This document shows positions 34,849 to 43,672 of a stretch of 64,000 nucleotides of DNA, in pieces. Where the stretch lies: positions 62,001-126,000 of the forward strand of contig NZ_JOFJ01000009.1 of NCBI RefSeq assembly GCF_000718255.1. Direction: 5' to 3'. The stretch comes from Spirillospora albida. GTDB taxonomy: Bacteria > Actinomycetota > Actinomycetes > Streptosporangiales > Streptosporangiaceae. The notes under the pieces were generated by a model, which did no database searches, had not been told where the DNA came from, and was given only the letters and a program-made list of their open reading frames with translations. How positions within the stretch are numbered: position 1 is the stretch's first letter; every line of letters starts with the position of its first letter. The translations under genes and the position numbers were made by a program.

Positions 34849-34974
34849 CCTTGTTCCGCCTTTCCATCCGATGCTGGCCCCCACGCTACCGGCTGGGGGT
34901 ACGGGGGGCGTTCCGGGACAAGACCTGCGACACTGTTCGGATCACGCTTCGCTCGACACGGTGAGGACACGGGA

Positions 34975-35277
34975 ATGGGTGACAAGGGCCGAGACCCGGA
35001 GGCGCTGGAGCGGGAGATCGAGCGCACCCGGCTGGAGCTCGCGCGGACGATCGACGAGCTCGCCGACCGGGTCAACCCCCGGAACGTCGCGCACCGGGGG
35101 GCCGAGCGCCTGAAGGAGGAGGCCGGCAACGTCGCGCGCGTGCTCGGCGCCAGGGCGCGGACGGAGGACGGCGACGGCGAGCCGGGTCAGCTCGACAAGC
35201 GCGTCGTGCTGGCCGGTGTCGGCGTGGCGGTCACGCTGACCGCCCTGGTCCTCTGGCGGCGGAGCAGGCGCCGCTGA
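34975..35277 (+). CDS. DUF3618 membrane-anchored protein
   Basis: 100 residues from ATG 34975. N-terminal helical DUF3618 signature (PEALEREIERTRLELARTID, DELADRVNPRN) followed by a charged linker and one C-terminal membrane helix (VVLAGVGVAVTLTALVLW) with a basic end. Such proteins often sit beside DUF3618/phage-shock-like envelope genes; function unknown. Its 3' end overlaps the converging zinc protein gene by 47 bases. Confidence 0.85.
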   Translation: MGDKGRDPEALEREIERTRLELARTIDELADRVNPRNVAHRGAERLKEEAGNVARVLGARARTEDGDGEPGQLDKRVVLAGVGVAVTLTALVLWRRSRRR

Positions 35278-35554
35278 ACCCCGGCCGGACGGCGCCGGAC
35301 CGCGCTCCGCGGCCGGCGCCTCGCCGTCTCCGCGGGTCGTCGCGCCGGACGGGCCCGGCGGGCCGCACCGACCCCGTCGCCTGGACGGACCGCGCCAGCA
35401 GATCCGCGACGTCCCGCAGCTCCGCAAGCTCCGCCCGGCACGGCGGGCAGCCGTCCAGGTGCAGGCTCAGCTCGTCCGCCTCGGCCGGCGCCAGCCGCCC
35501 GAGGGCGTAGACGCCGAGGCCGAGGCGGTACGCGCCGCATCCCGTTGTTCCCAC
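35231..35554 (-). CDS. zf-HC2 (anti-sigma-like) zinc protein, orphan
   Basis: 107 residues from GTG 35554, with ribosome site CAGGGGAC. Residues 6-42 show the ZAS pattern: Cys6, then HLDGCPPCR (H-x3-C-x2-C), as in RsrA-type anti-sigma factors. No membrane helix follows; instead a basic, Gly/Arg-rich tail. There is no adjacent sigma factor gene. It follows the GH4 gene by 32 bases on the same strand and may be read through with it. Confidence 0.7.
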   Translation of the reverse strand: MGTTGCGAYRLGLGVYALGRLAPAEADELSLHLDGCPPCRAELAELRDVADLLARSVQATGSVRPAGPVRRDDPRRRRGAGRGARSGAVRPGFSGACSAARGPGRSA

Positions 35555-35586
35555 GTCCCCTGGTACGGGACGGACCCCCGGCCCGT

Positions 35587-36858
35587 TCAGGCGAACCGGG
35601 GCAGGTGCGCGCGGTGCGCGGCGAGGCCCTCCTCCAGGATCTTCTCGGCGGTGTGCTTGCCGCGCACGAACGGGTGCGCCATCAGGGCCTGCAAGGCGGT
35701 GCGGCGGTCGCCGGTGACGGCGGCGTCGGCCGCGAGCCGCTCGTAGCCGTGGATCGACTGGGTCAGGCCGCGGACGGGCGCGGGCAGCGCGCCCATCGTG
35801 AGCGGAACGGGGCCGGAGCGGCCGACCAGCGAGGGGACCTCCACGATCGCGTCGTCGGGGAGCGAGGAGATCGCGCCGTTGTTGCGGGTGTTGACGATCA
35901 CCCGGCGGTTCTCGTCGCGGTGCAGGGCGCAGATGACGTCCACGGCGAACTCGCCGTGCTCGCCGCCGCCGCGCTCCCTCGACGGGTCGGGGTCGGCCTT
36001 GTGCGACTCGGCGGTGACCTGCTCGTAGTAGGCGGGCAGCACCGCCAGGATGTCCTCGGCGCGGGTCGTGCCCTTCTCGCGCAGCTCCGCCACGACGTCG
36101 TCGTGGAAGAAGTAGTACTTCGCGTAGGAGTTCGGCAGGAAGCCGAGCGTCTTCGCCAGCTCCGCCATCCGGGACGGGTCGCGCCACGGGGTGGCGCCGC
36201 CGCCGGGAACCTCCAGGCCGTCGAGGAGGGACGGGAGGTCGAGTTCCCTGCCGTCCAGCCGGAGCCGCTCCGCCCAGGTGGCGTGGTTCAGGCCGATCCA
36301 GTCGGCCTCCAGCCGCCCGGCGGGCAGGCCGAGGAGCCCCGCCCACATCTCGGTGTCGCCCACGAACTGGTCGCACAGGCCGATGATGCGCGCGCCGGTG
36401 TGCCGCGCGACGGCGTCGGTGACGATGTTCGTCGGGTTGGTGTAGTTGACGATCCACGCGTCCGGGCCGGCGGCCGCCGCGATGTCCAGCAGGACGGGCA
36501 CGGACCGCAGCGCCATCAGGAAACCGCCCGGCCCGGCCGTCTCCTGGCCGACGACGCCGTGCCGCAGCGGGATCGACTCGTCCAGGTGCCGGGCCGCGAG
36601 GCCGCCGGGCCGGAACGTCGTGAAGACGTAGGACGCCCCGTCCAGCGCGGCCTTGAGGTCGGTGTGGGCCTCGACGGTGAGATCGGCGCCGCGCGCCGCG
36701 AACATGGCGCGCGCGAGCCGCGCCATGACCGCGAGGTGGTCGGCGTCGATGTCGTGGAACGCCAGCTCGGTGCCCGCGAGGTCGGCCGCGCGGTGCAGCA
36801 GCCCCCGGATCACGCCGGGCATGTAGCCGCTGCCCGCCCCCACGATCGCGATCTTCAC
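35587..36858 (-). CDS. GH4-family 6-phospho-glycosidase
   Basis: 423 residues. GH4 enzymes use NAD+ and a divalent metal to cleave phospho-glycosides by oxidation/elimination. The Rossmann start MKIAIVGAGSGYMPGV, NPTNIVTDAV, the metal-binding GLCDQF Cys and the LNHATW His are visible. Whether it acts on 6-phospho-beta- or alpha-glucosides cannot be told. It lies 40 bases downstream of a PfkB kinase on the same strand. No PTS transporter is in the window. Confidence 0.88.
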   Translation of the reverse strand: MKIAIVGAGSGYMPGVIRGLLHRAADLAGTELAFHDIDADHLAVMARLARAMFAARGADLTVEAHTDLKAALDGASYVFTTFRPGGLAARHLDESIPLRHGVVGQETAGPGGFLMALRSVPVLLDIAAAAGPDAWIVNYTNPTNIVTDAVARHTGARIIGLCDQFVGDTEMWAGLLGLPAGRLEADWIGLNHATWAERLRLDGRELDLPSLLDGLEVPGGGATPWRDPSRMAELAKTLGFLPNSYAKYYFFHDDVVAELREKGTTRAEDILAVLPAYYEQVTAESHKADPDPSRERGGGEHGEFAVDVICALHRDENRRVIVNTRNNGAISSLPDDAIVEVPSLVGRSGPVPLTMGALPAPVRGLTQSIHGYERLAADAAVTGDRRTALQALMAHPFVRGKHTAEKILEEGLAAHRAHLPRFA

Positions 36859-36898
36859 TTCGGCTCCTTCGCGGGCGTGTCCCGCCGTGTGCGGGCGG

Positions 36899-38068
36899 TC
36901 ATCTGAGCGTGGGCTCGGCGCGCGCCACCGAGTCGGGGCCGCTCTCCAGCTCCGTCTCGGGGATGTAGGGGACGACGAAGGCGTACCGTTCCAGCACCTC
37001 GGGCGGGACCTCGCCGGACTCGCCGAATGACGCGACCTCGCCCCAGCACGGCGCCCCGAGCGACCCGCTGTAGTGCCGGACGGACAGCCCCGCGCACAGG
37101 TTCGCGAAGTGCAGCCGCTGGTCGAGGGGCCAGTCCGCGAGGGTCCCGAACACGAAGCCGGCCGCGAACACGTCGCCCGCGCCGGTCGGGTCGAGCGCCC
37201 GGACCGGCAGCGCCGCCGCCTCGGCCCGCTCCCCGGTGGTGGAGTCGATCGCGATGGCGCCGCGCTCCCCGCGCTTCACCACGACGACGGGGACCCGCTC
37301 GGCGAGCGCGGCGAGCGCGTCCTCTGGGGTCGCGGTGCGCGTGTAGGCCATCGCCTCGACGGTGTTCGGCAGGAAGACGTCCACGTCGGCGAGCCGGTCG
37401 AGGACGTCGGTGGACCACGTCTCGGTCGGGTCCCAGCCGAGGTCGGCGAAGACGAGCGACCCGGCGGCGCGCATGTCCAGCGCCCACCCGGGGACGGGCC
37501 GGTCGATATCGACGAAGCAGGTGGCGCTGCGCGGCGGGGCGGTGGCGCCGTCCGGCCCGGACGGCGGCGCGACGAGCTCGTCGGCCGGGACGGGCGGCGG
37601 CCGCGTGTAGGTGACCATGCTGCGGTCGGACGCGTACGCCAGCGACACCGTCACGGGCGTGGACCAGCCGGGGATCCGGCGGGACCACTCGAGCCCCACG
37701 CTCTCCTGCTCGGCGAGCGTCCGCCACAGGTAGGTGCCGAACATGTCGTCGCCGAACGGCGCGGCGAGGCCGGTGCGCAGCCCGAGCCGGCTCATCGCCA
37801 CGGCGATGTTCGCGATGCCGCCGGGCGCGGACCCGAGCCCGTCGGTGACCAGCTCGGTGCCGGGCGGCGGCAGCCCCGGCAGCCCGGTGAAGATCATGTC
37901 CATGAAGACCTGGCCGGTCAGGAACACGTCCAGGTCGGGCGCCGCCGCGCCGGCCCCCGGGACGCCGCCGGCCGGCGCCAGCCGCGCGCAGGGCTCGGTC
38001 ATCGGGGGCGCGCTCGCCGCCGCGCCCGCCGAGACGCCGGCGGGCGGCGCTCCCCGGTGGTCGGTCAT
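36899..38068 (-). CDS. PfkB-family carbohydrate kinase
   Basis: 389 residues. Ribokinase fold: GSAPGGIANIAVAMSRLG (substrate-binding start), the late VVVKRGERGAIAI and catalytic DPTGAGDVFAAGF. About 45 extra residues at the N-terminus are Ala/Pro-rich. The sugar substrate is not recognised. With the GH4 gene it may serve intracellular sugar release and phosphorylation. Its start is 13 bases from the SIMPL gene stop. Confidence 0.88.
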   Translation of the reverse strand: MTDHRGAPPAGVSAGAAASAPPMTEPCARLAPAGGVPGAGAAAPDLDVFLTGQVFMDMIFTGLPGLPPPGTELVTDGLGSAPGGIANIAVAMSRLGLRTGLAAPFGDDMFGTYLWRTLAEQESVGLEWSRRIPGWSTPVTVSLAYASDRSMVTYTRPPPVPADELVAPPSGPDGATAPPRSATCFVDIDRPVPGWALDMRAAGSLVFADLGWDPTETWSTDVLDRLADVDVFLPNTVEAMAYTRTATPEDALAALAERVPVVVVKRGERGAIAIDSTTGERAEAAALPVRALDPTGAGDVFAAGFVFGTLADWPLDQRLHFANLCAGLSVRHYSGSLGAPCWGEVASFGESGEVPPEVLERYAFVVPYIPETELESGPDSVARAEPTLR

Positions 38069-38081
38069 GGCGGGCCGCCGG

Positions 38082-38738
38082 TCATGACAGGTCGGGGGCG
38101 GTGGTCGTGAACCTGGCCTCGACGGCGGCGCGGACGGTCTGCGTCTCGGGTTCGAGGGCGAGCGCCTCCGGCTCGTCGGCGCCGGTGGTGCCGTAGGCGG
38201 CGGCGAACGCGACGTGCTCGGGTTCGGCGCGGGCGAGGTTCTCGTCGGACAGCTCGACCAGGCCGGTGAGGCGGCAGCCGAGCGCGTCGGCGTAGCCGCG
38301 CGCGCGGGCGACGGCCTCGTGCACGGCCTGCCGGGCGGCGCGCGCGTACACGTCGCTGCCGGGGCGCAGCGCCCAGTCGGGGCCGTGGACGGCGGTGCGC
38401 TCCAGATCGCCGAGCCGGGTGACGAGCTCGCCCAGCACGGTGAAGTCGGACACCGTGACGCCGATCTGGACGGTGCCCTGGTAGGCGCGCACGTCCCCCT
38501 CGCGCCGCCGGTACTTCAGCAGCGGCGTGACGACGAGGCCGCCGGTCTCCAGCCGCTCGACGGCGTCGCCGTAGGAGCGGACGAGCTCCAGGCATCGCTC
38601 GTTGCGCTCGACGAGGCGGTCGAGGGCGCGGCGCCGGTCGTCCTCCCGGGACTGGACGTGCACCGTCAGCCGGGCGATCTCCGGCTCGACCTCCAGGACC
38701 GCCTCGCCGCGCACGCTGATCAGGGGTGCGTCGCTCAT
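38082..38738 (-). CDS. SIMPL-domain (DUF541) protein
   Basis: 218 residues from ATG 38738. The DUF541 core is clear: VRGEAVLEVEPEIARLTVHV, YQGTVQIGVTVSDFTVLGEL and a conserved AVARARGYADALG helix. Unlike most SIMPL proteins there is no signal peptide, so it appears cytoplasmic. Function of the family is unknown, with some members linked to oxidative stress. It is followed closely by the PfkB gene. Confidence 0.86.
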   Translation of the reverse strand: MSDAPLISVRGEAVLEVEPEIARLTVHVQSREDDRRRALDRLVERNERCLELVRSYGDAVERLETGGLVVTPLLKYRRREGDVRAYQGTVQIGVTVSDFTVLGELVTRLGDLERTAVHGPDWALRPGSDVYARAARQAVHEAVARARGYADALGCRLTGLVELSDENLARAEPEHVAFAAAYGTTGADEPEALALEPETQTVRAAVEARFTTTAPDLS

Positions 38739-38772
38739 ACCGGCCAACCTAGCCGGTGGCTCCGACAAGCCG

Positions 38773-39975
38773 TTAGAGGAACGTGCGGCCTTCGCCCCGG
38801 TACGTCGGGACGGTCCGGACGTACTCCGCGCCGTCGATCAGGTGGAGGGCGTCGAACCGCTCGCAGAGCTCCCCGGCCTTGGTGTGCCGGAACCAGACCC
38901 GGTCGCCGAGCGACAGCAGGTCGGCGGAGCGCCCGAGCAGCGGGGTCTGCACCTCGCCGGCGCCCTCGTTGCCGTCGTAGCGCAGGCCGGTCGGCAGGTA
39001 CGGCTGCGGCAGCCTGATCGCGTCGGCGGGGCCGGACGCGAGGTACCCGCCGCCGAGGCAGGTCACCACGCCGGGGCCGGGGCGGCGGACGACGGGCAGC
39101 GCGAACAGCGCGGCGGGCCGGCCGCGGAAGTTGGAGTACTGGTCGAACAGGTGCGGCTGGTAGAGGCCGGATCCGGCGGCGACCTCGGTGACGGCGCGTT
39201 CGGCGGCGGTCGTCTCGACGCTGCCCGTCCCGCCGCCGTTGACGAATTCGAGGTCGGCCAGGTCGCGGACGGCCCGGACGATCGCGGCGCGGCGGCGGGC
39301 CAGCTCCAGCCGGGACCGCTGCTGCATGGCGCGGATGACGCGGGCGCGCGCGGGCCGGCCGGGCGGCACGTCCCCGACGCCGGCGATCTGCGACTCGTAG
39401 GCCATCAGCCCGGCCAGGTGCAGGCCGGGCCGCTTGAGGATCTCCTCGGCGAACGCGGCGACCTGCGCGGGCGTGTGCAGCGGCGAGCGCAGCGCGCCGA
39501 TCCGGACCTTCCCGCCGAGCGGCCGGTAGGAGGCGTCGATGTCGACGCAGACGCGGACGCGGCGGTCGCCGGCGGCCGCCTCGATCAGGTCGAGGTGCGC
39601 GGGGGAGTCGACCATCAGCGTGACGGCGCGGGCGGCGGCCTCGTCGGCGGCCAGCGCGGCGATCGCGGTGCGGTCGGCGGTCGGGTAGGCGACGAGGATG
39701 TCGTCGCAGACCCCCTCCCGGGCGAGCCAGAGCGCCTCCGGCAGGGTGAACGCCATGATCCCGGCGAATCCGTCCATGGCGAGGGCGGCCTCGAGCAGCG
39801 CGCGGCAGCGCACCGACTTGCTCGCCACCCGGATCGGCTTGCCGCCCGCCCGCCGGACGAGGTCGGCCGCGTTCGCGCGGAAGGCCGCGAGGTCGACGAC
39901 GGCGAAGGGCGCCTCGAGTCCGGCGGTCGCGGTGTCGTAACGGTCACGGAGGTTCATGGTGGTCACGCGGCACAT
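38773..39975 (-). CDS. amino acid deaminase/aldolase (D-threonine aldolase-like PLP enzyme)
   Basis: 400 residues from ATG 39975; ATG 39957 (MNLRDRYD) is equally possible. Fold-type III PLP enzyme as in alanine racemase: the PLP Lys lies in RVASKSVRCRALLE, with DIDASYRPLGG and GGGTGSVE further on, and a C-terminal domain with LGDRVWFRHTKAGE. Family members act as D-threonine aldolases or amino acid deaminases; the substrate is unknown. It heads the minus-strand group before SIMPL and PfkB. Confidence 0.86.
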   Translation of the reverse strand: MCRVTTMNLRDRYDTATAGLEAPFAVVDLAAFRANAADLVRRAGGKPIRVASKSVRCRALLEAALAMDGFAGIMAFTLPEALWLAREGVCDDILVAYPTADRTAIAALAADEAAARAVTLMVDSPAHLDLIEAAAGDRRVRVCVDIDASYRPLGGKVRIGALRSPLHTPAQVAAFAEEILKRPGLHLAGLMAYESQIAGVGDVPPGRPARARVIRAMQQRSRLELARRRAAIVRAVRDLADLEFVNGGGTGSVETTAAERAVTEVAAGSGLYQPHLFDQYSNFRGRPAALFALPVVRRPGPGVVTCLGGGYLASGPADAIRLPQPYLPTGLRYDGNEGAGEVQTPLLGRSADLLSLGDRVWFRHTKAGELCERFDALHLIDGAEYVRTVPTYRGEGRTFL

Positions 39976-40022
39976 GCTACCGCTTAATATGAAAAGATCT
40001 CATGTCTTTGCGGATCGCCCGC

Positions 40023-40967
40023 TCATCGGGGGCGCGGGTGGTCCGCGAAGAACTTCCACAGCATGGCGGACGCGCCGGGCGGCCAGCTGTGCGTCCCCCC
40101 GTCGATCCGGCACAGCGCCACCTCGACGCCCCGCGCCCCCTTGCCGGTCGCCTTGCACTCCGTGCCGTCGCTGAGCGCCCGGACGCCGTCCACCTTCTCG
40201 TCCAGTTTCGGGAGGCCCGCCTCCCGGCGCCAGAAGTCGACCGCCTGGGACACCGGCGGGAAGGGGCGGGCGTCGTTGAAGTCGCGGCGGCCGCCCCCGT
40301 TGAACGGCACGTTCCGATCGGCCGTCCCGTGGAAGATGATCGCCGAGACGGGGCGCGCGGGGTCGCACTTCGTCACGAGCGCGCCCTCGACGACGCCGAT
40401 CGCGGCGACCTTGCCCGGCTTCTCGCAGGCGAGCCGGTAGGCCATCCCGGCGCCGTTGGAGAACCCCGTCACGTACACGCGGTCCCGGTCGGCGAGGCCC
40501 GCCCCCGTGATCTTGTCGATGAGCCCGCCCAGGAATCCGACGTCGTTGATGTTCCCCAGCTTGGCCGGACCGCAGCAGCTCCCGGCGTTCCAGGTCGTCA
40601 TGAACCCGTCGGGGTAGGCGACGAGGAACCCCTCCTTGTCGGCCAGGTCGTCGAACCCCGTCAGCGACCGCATCCGGCTCATGTTCGCCGCGCCGCCGTG
40701 CAGCGCGATCACGAGCGCGGGCTTGTCGGCGGGCCTGCCGTCCTCCCATTCGCCGTTCGCGACCTTGGGCGGGACGTGCAGCAGGTACTCGCGATGGCCG
40801 GGCGTCCCCACGTCCATCTTCTGCTTGTGGGTCCCGGCGGCGGTCGGAATCCCGTCCACCTTCGCCGGACGCCTGTCCCCGCCGTCCTTGCCCCCGCCGT
40901 CCCGCGTCTCCGTACAGCCCGCGAGAACGAGGGCGAGCGCCACTGCCGTGATCCCGAATCGCCGCAT
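40023..40967 (-). CDS. polyhydroxybutyrate-depolymerase-like esterase lipoprotein
   Basis: 314 residues. Signal peptide with lipobox ALVLAGC, so a lipoprotein on the outer face of the membrane. The hydrolase domain has oxyanion region ALHGGAANMS, VAYPDGF, and nucleophile elbow TGFSNGAGM, with FHGTADRNVPF (Asp) and GGTHSWPP (His). This is the PHB depolymerase/LpqC-type esterase pattern. It could degrade short polyesters or aryl esters. ATG 40967 starts the signal peptide. Confidence 0.89.
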   Translation of the reverse strand: MRRFGITAVALALVLAGCTETRDGGGKDGGDRRPAKVDGIPTAAGTHKQKMDVGTPGHREYLLHVPPKVANGEWEDGRPADKPALVIALHGGAANMSRMRSLTGFDDLADKEGFLVAYPDGFMTTWNAGSCCGPAKLGNINDVGFLGGLIDKITGAGLADRDRVYVTGFSNGAGMAYRLACEKPGKVAAIGVVEGALVTKCDPARPVSAIIFHGTADRNVPFNGGGRRDFNDARPFPPVSQAVDFWRREAGLPKLDEKVDGVRALSDGTECKATGKGARGVEVALCRIDGGTHSWPPGASAMLWKFFADHPRPR

Positions 40968-41092
40968 GGAGGTCAACGTAACCCCATGGCGTCGTCTGAA
41001 ACTACCGATCGGTAGCGCGCCCGTCCGGCACGCGGGCGCGGTGGACGGCCGCGTAAGCTCGTTTGCACCTTCCGTGATCCCAGAATGAGAAC

Positions 41093-41947
41093 GTGACCGT
41101 GAACCAGTACGTCCTGACCCTCTCCTGCCCCGACCGCCCGGGGATCGTCGCCGCCGTCTCGGGCCTGCTCGCCGAGCGGGGCTGCAACATCGTGGAGAGC
41201 CAGCAGTTCGGCGACGCGGAGTCCGGTACGTTCTTCATGCGGGTGCAGTTCTCCGCACCCGGCGGTGCCGACGCCGACGCGCTGCGGGCAGCGTTCGCGG
41301 CCCTGGCGCCCGAACTCGGGCTGGACTGGCGGCTGTACGACCTCGGCGCCCGGCCGCGCGTCCTGATCATGGTGTCGAAGAGCGGGCACTGCCTGAACGA
41401 CCTGCTGTTCCGGACGCGGTCCGGGCTCCTCGACATCGACATCGCCGGGGTCGTGTCCAACCACCCCGACCTGCGCCCGCTCACCCAGTCGTACGGGATC
41501 GACTACCACCACCTGCCCGTGGGGCCCGGGGGCAGGGAGGCGCAGGAGGCGGAGGTCCTGACGCTCGTCGAGCACTACCGCGCCGATCTCGTCGTCCTCG
41601 CCCGCTACATGCAGATCCTGTCGGACGGCTTCTGCGCGAAACTGCCCGGGATGATCATCAATATCCACCACTCGTTCCTGCCGAGCTTCAAGGGCGCCCG
41701 CCCCTACCACCAGGCGCACGCGCGCGGCGTCAAGCTGATCGGCGCGACCGCCCACTACGTGACCGCCGACCTGGACGAGGGCCCGATCATCGAGCAGGAG
41801 GTCGCGCGGGTCGACCACGCCCACAGCCCCGAGGAGCTCGTCGCCGTCGGACGCGACGTGGAGTGCCTCGCGCTGGCCCGCGCCGTCCGGTGGCACGCCG
41901 AGCATCGCATCCTGCTGAACGGTGACAGGACCATCGTCTTCCGCTGA
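41093..41947 (+). CDS. purU: formyltetrahydrofolate deformylase
   Basis: 284 residues from GTG 41093. It hydrolyses 10-formyl-THF to THF and formate. Residues 1-85 form an ACT domain (LSCPDRPGIVAAVSGLLAE). The catalytic part resembles PurN: INIHHSFLPSFKGARPYHQAH with catalytic His and ATAHYVTADLDEGPII. Links with the glycine/serine one-carbon genes at 43-48 kb are metabolic, not operonic. Confidence 0.94.
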   Translation: MTVNQYVLTLSCPDRPGIVAAVSGLLAERGCNIVESQQFGDAESGTFFMRVQFSAPGGADADALRAAFAALAPELGLDWRLYDLGARPRVLIMVSKSGHCLNDLLFRTRSGLLDIDIAGVVSNHPDLRPLTQSYGIDYHHLPVGPGGREAQEAEVLTLVEHYRADLVVLARYMQILSDGFCAKLPGMIINIHHSFLPSFKGARPYHQAHARGVKLIGATAHYVTADLDEGPIIEQEVARVDHAHSPEELVAVGRDVECLALARAVRWHAEHRILLNGDRTIVFR

Positions 41948-42018
41948 ACCCGGCACGCCGCGTTCCCTCCGCCGTGACGATGCCTCACCATGGGTGACGG
42001 ATGCTCACGGGGGTGACG

Positions 42019-42636
42019 ATGGCCGGATCACTGGTCGGGGACCGCATCGGGGGGACACGGGGAGACGCGGAGCGGCGCGCCCGCCGGTTCGCGACCCGGG
42101 AACTGCGGCCCCGCCGCACCATGGTCGCGCTCACGACCGCGCTGGGGGTCACCGGGATCGCCGGGGCGGCGGCCGTCGAGCTGCTCGCGGTCGCGCTCGG
42201 GACCGGGCTGCACCCGGTGCCGGGTGCCGAGGAGAACCTGTCCCGGCTGCGCACGCTGCCGTGGGGGGATCCCCGGGTGCGGGCCGCCGCGGGCGGCATG
42301 GTGCTCGCGGGCCTCGTGCTGCTGGCGGCGGCGCTGCCGGGCCGGACGCGCGGCGTCCCGCTCGCGGGGGCCGATCCCTGCCTCGCCGGCGTCCTGCGCC
42401 GCCGGGACCTGCGCCGGACGCTCGCGGACGCGGCGCGCGGCGTGCCGGGGATCGTGCGGGTCCGGGTGTGGGGGCCCTGGCCGGGGGTCGGGATGGTGGT
42501 CGTCGCGTCCACCCGGTTCCGGAACCGGGCGAACATCGCGGAGCTCGTGCGGGGCGCGGTGGAGGTGCGGCTGCGGCGCGCGGCGCCGCTCGTCCCGCCG
42601 CCGGTGACCGTCCGGCTCACCTGCCGGAGGGACTGA
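42019..42636 (+). CDS. DUF6286 membrane protein
   Basis: 205 residues from ATG 42019, with GGGGG five bases upstream; ATG 42001 is an alternative. Two hydrophobic helices (VALTTALGVTGIAGAAAVELLAV and GGMVLAGLVLLAAALPG) flank a Pro/Arg stretch, and the C-terminal domain has VRVRVWGPWPGVGMVV, the DUF6286 pattern. In actinobacteria this family sits in Asp23/AmaP clusters; here it precedes an AmaP-like gene by one base. Confidence 0.8.
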   Translation: MAGSLVGDRIGGTRGDAERRARRFATRELRPRRTMVALTTALGVTGIAGAAAVELLAVALGTGLHPVPGAEENLSRLRTLPWGDPRVRAAAGGMVLAGLVLLAAALPGRTRGVPLAGADPCLAGVLRRRDLRRTLADAARGVPGIVRVRVWGPWPGVGMVVVASTRFRNRANIAELVRGAVEVRLRRAAPLVPPPVTVRLTCRRD

Positions 42637-42637
42637 C

Positions 42638-43180
42638 GTGCGGATACCCCTCGCGGCGACCGGCGCCGTGCTGGCCGGCTGCGGCCTGCTGGCCCTGCGG
42701 CTCGGCGACGCGGACCCGGCCCGCCCGGTCCGCGACCCCGCGCTCGACCGGTTCGCGGCGGTCCACGGGTGGTTCCTGCCCGCCCTGGCCGGGCTCGCCG
42801 AGATCGTGGCGTTCGCCGGGACGCTGTGGCTGATGGTCCAGCTCCGGACGCTCGTCGAGCGGTGGCGGCCGGACGTCGACCGGGCGACCCGTGTGCGCGC
42901 CCGCGCGGGGGCGCTGCGGCTGCGGCAGGAGGCGCGGGCGCTGGCGGGGGTGCGCGACGTCCGGGTCCGGCTCACCGGCAGCCTCGACCGGCCGCGCCTG
43001 ATCGTGACCGTCGTGTGCGCGGGCGACACCGACCTCGGCGAGGTGTACGGGGCGCTCGGCGCGGGCGCGCTGACCCGGTACCGCGGGACGGTCGAATTGC
43101 CTGATCTGCCGGTGGTGGTGCGGTTCCGGCTGGTATTCCGGTCGGCGGCACCGGAGCCGGACGTGACCGCCGCCGTATAG
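42638..43180 (+). CDS. AmaP-like alkaline-shock membrane anchor
   Basis: 180 residues from GTG 42638. It has an N-terminal helix (LAATGAVLAGCGLLALRL), a second (FLPALAGLAEIVAFAGTLWLMV) and a cytoplasmic domain (ARALAGVRDVRVRLTGSLDRP) matching actinobacterial AmaP-like proteins. In firmicutes AmaP tethers Asp23 to the membrane during envelope stress. No Asp23 gene is visible here. Coupled to the DUF6286 gene (stop and start one base apart). Confidence 0.75.
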   Translation: MRIPLAATGAVLAGCGLLALRLGDADPARPVRDPALDRFAAVHGWFLPALAGLAEIVAFAGTLWLMVQLRTLVERWRPDVDRATRVRARAGALRLRQEARALAGVRDVRVRLTGSLDRPRLIVTVVCAGDTDLGEVYGALGAGALTRYRGTVELPDLPVVVRFRLVFRSAAPEPDVTAAV

Positions 43181-43243
43181 CGGGGCGGTTCGCGGGGTAC
43201 CAAGGATGCGAACGATCCGTCAGTGACCATCGGGGGAGTTGCC

Positions 43244-43411
43244 GTGGGGGACGTTGAGGACAAGGTGGACCGCGAGGCACGCGAGGAGCACCGGGACGAC
43301 GACCACACGCCGCCCCGCCGCCCCGCCGAGCAGCCCGCGGCCGAGGCCGCGCAGCCGAAGAACACCCGCGACGCCGCCCGCAAGATGCGCGCCATGTTCG
43401 GCAAGCGATGA
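43244..43411 (+). CDS. small charged hypothetical protein
   Basis: 55 residues from GTG 43244, chosen because GGGGGAG precedes it by five bases. Composition is highly acidic and basic with Pro/Ala repeats (RPAEQPAAEAAQP), ending DAARKMRAMFGKR. No domain recognised. Probably a disordered peptide, with a basic, possibly amphipathic end. Confidence 0.6.
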   Translation: MGDVEDKVDREAREEHRDDDHTPPRRPAEQPAAEAAQPKNTRDAARKMRAMFGKR

Positions 43412-43610
43412 GCCGCGCCCGAGTGGGGAGCGGCGCGTCCACCCCGAAGCTTGACGCGGGCTTTGTGGGGGTTTAGTGCCGTTATTCCGTCGGGTGCCTA
43501 CTGTGGGTGGTGTACTCGACGCCGAGGAACGTGAGGAGGCGGTTTGGCCGACCGAAAACCTGGGCGGCTCTGCCGAGCGGCCCTGAGGGGCCCCTTCCAC
43601 TGAGCGGCCC

Positions 43611-43647
43611 GACCCGGGATCCGTGGCCCGAGCCACGGTCCCGGGTC
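43611..43647. terminator. hairpin terminator between converging genes
   Basis: A 16-bp stem with a single bulged base: GACCCGGGATCCGTGGC (43611-43627), loop CCGA, and GCCACGG plus TCCCGGGTC (43632-43647). It lies 25 bases from the sdaA stop on the minus strand and 200 bases after the small plus-strand gene, and probably ends the sdaA transcript or serves both directions. Confidence 0.75.
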
Positions 43648-43672
43648 CTCTCATGTCGGGGCGTGCCCCGCG

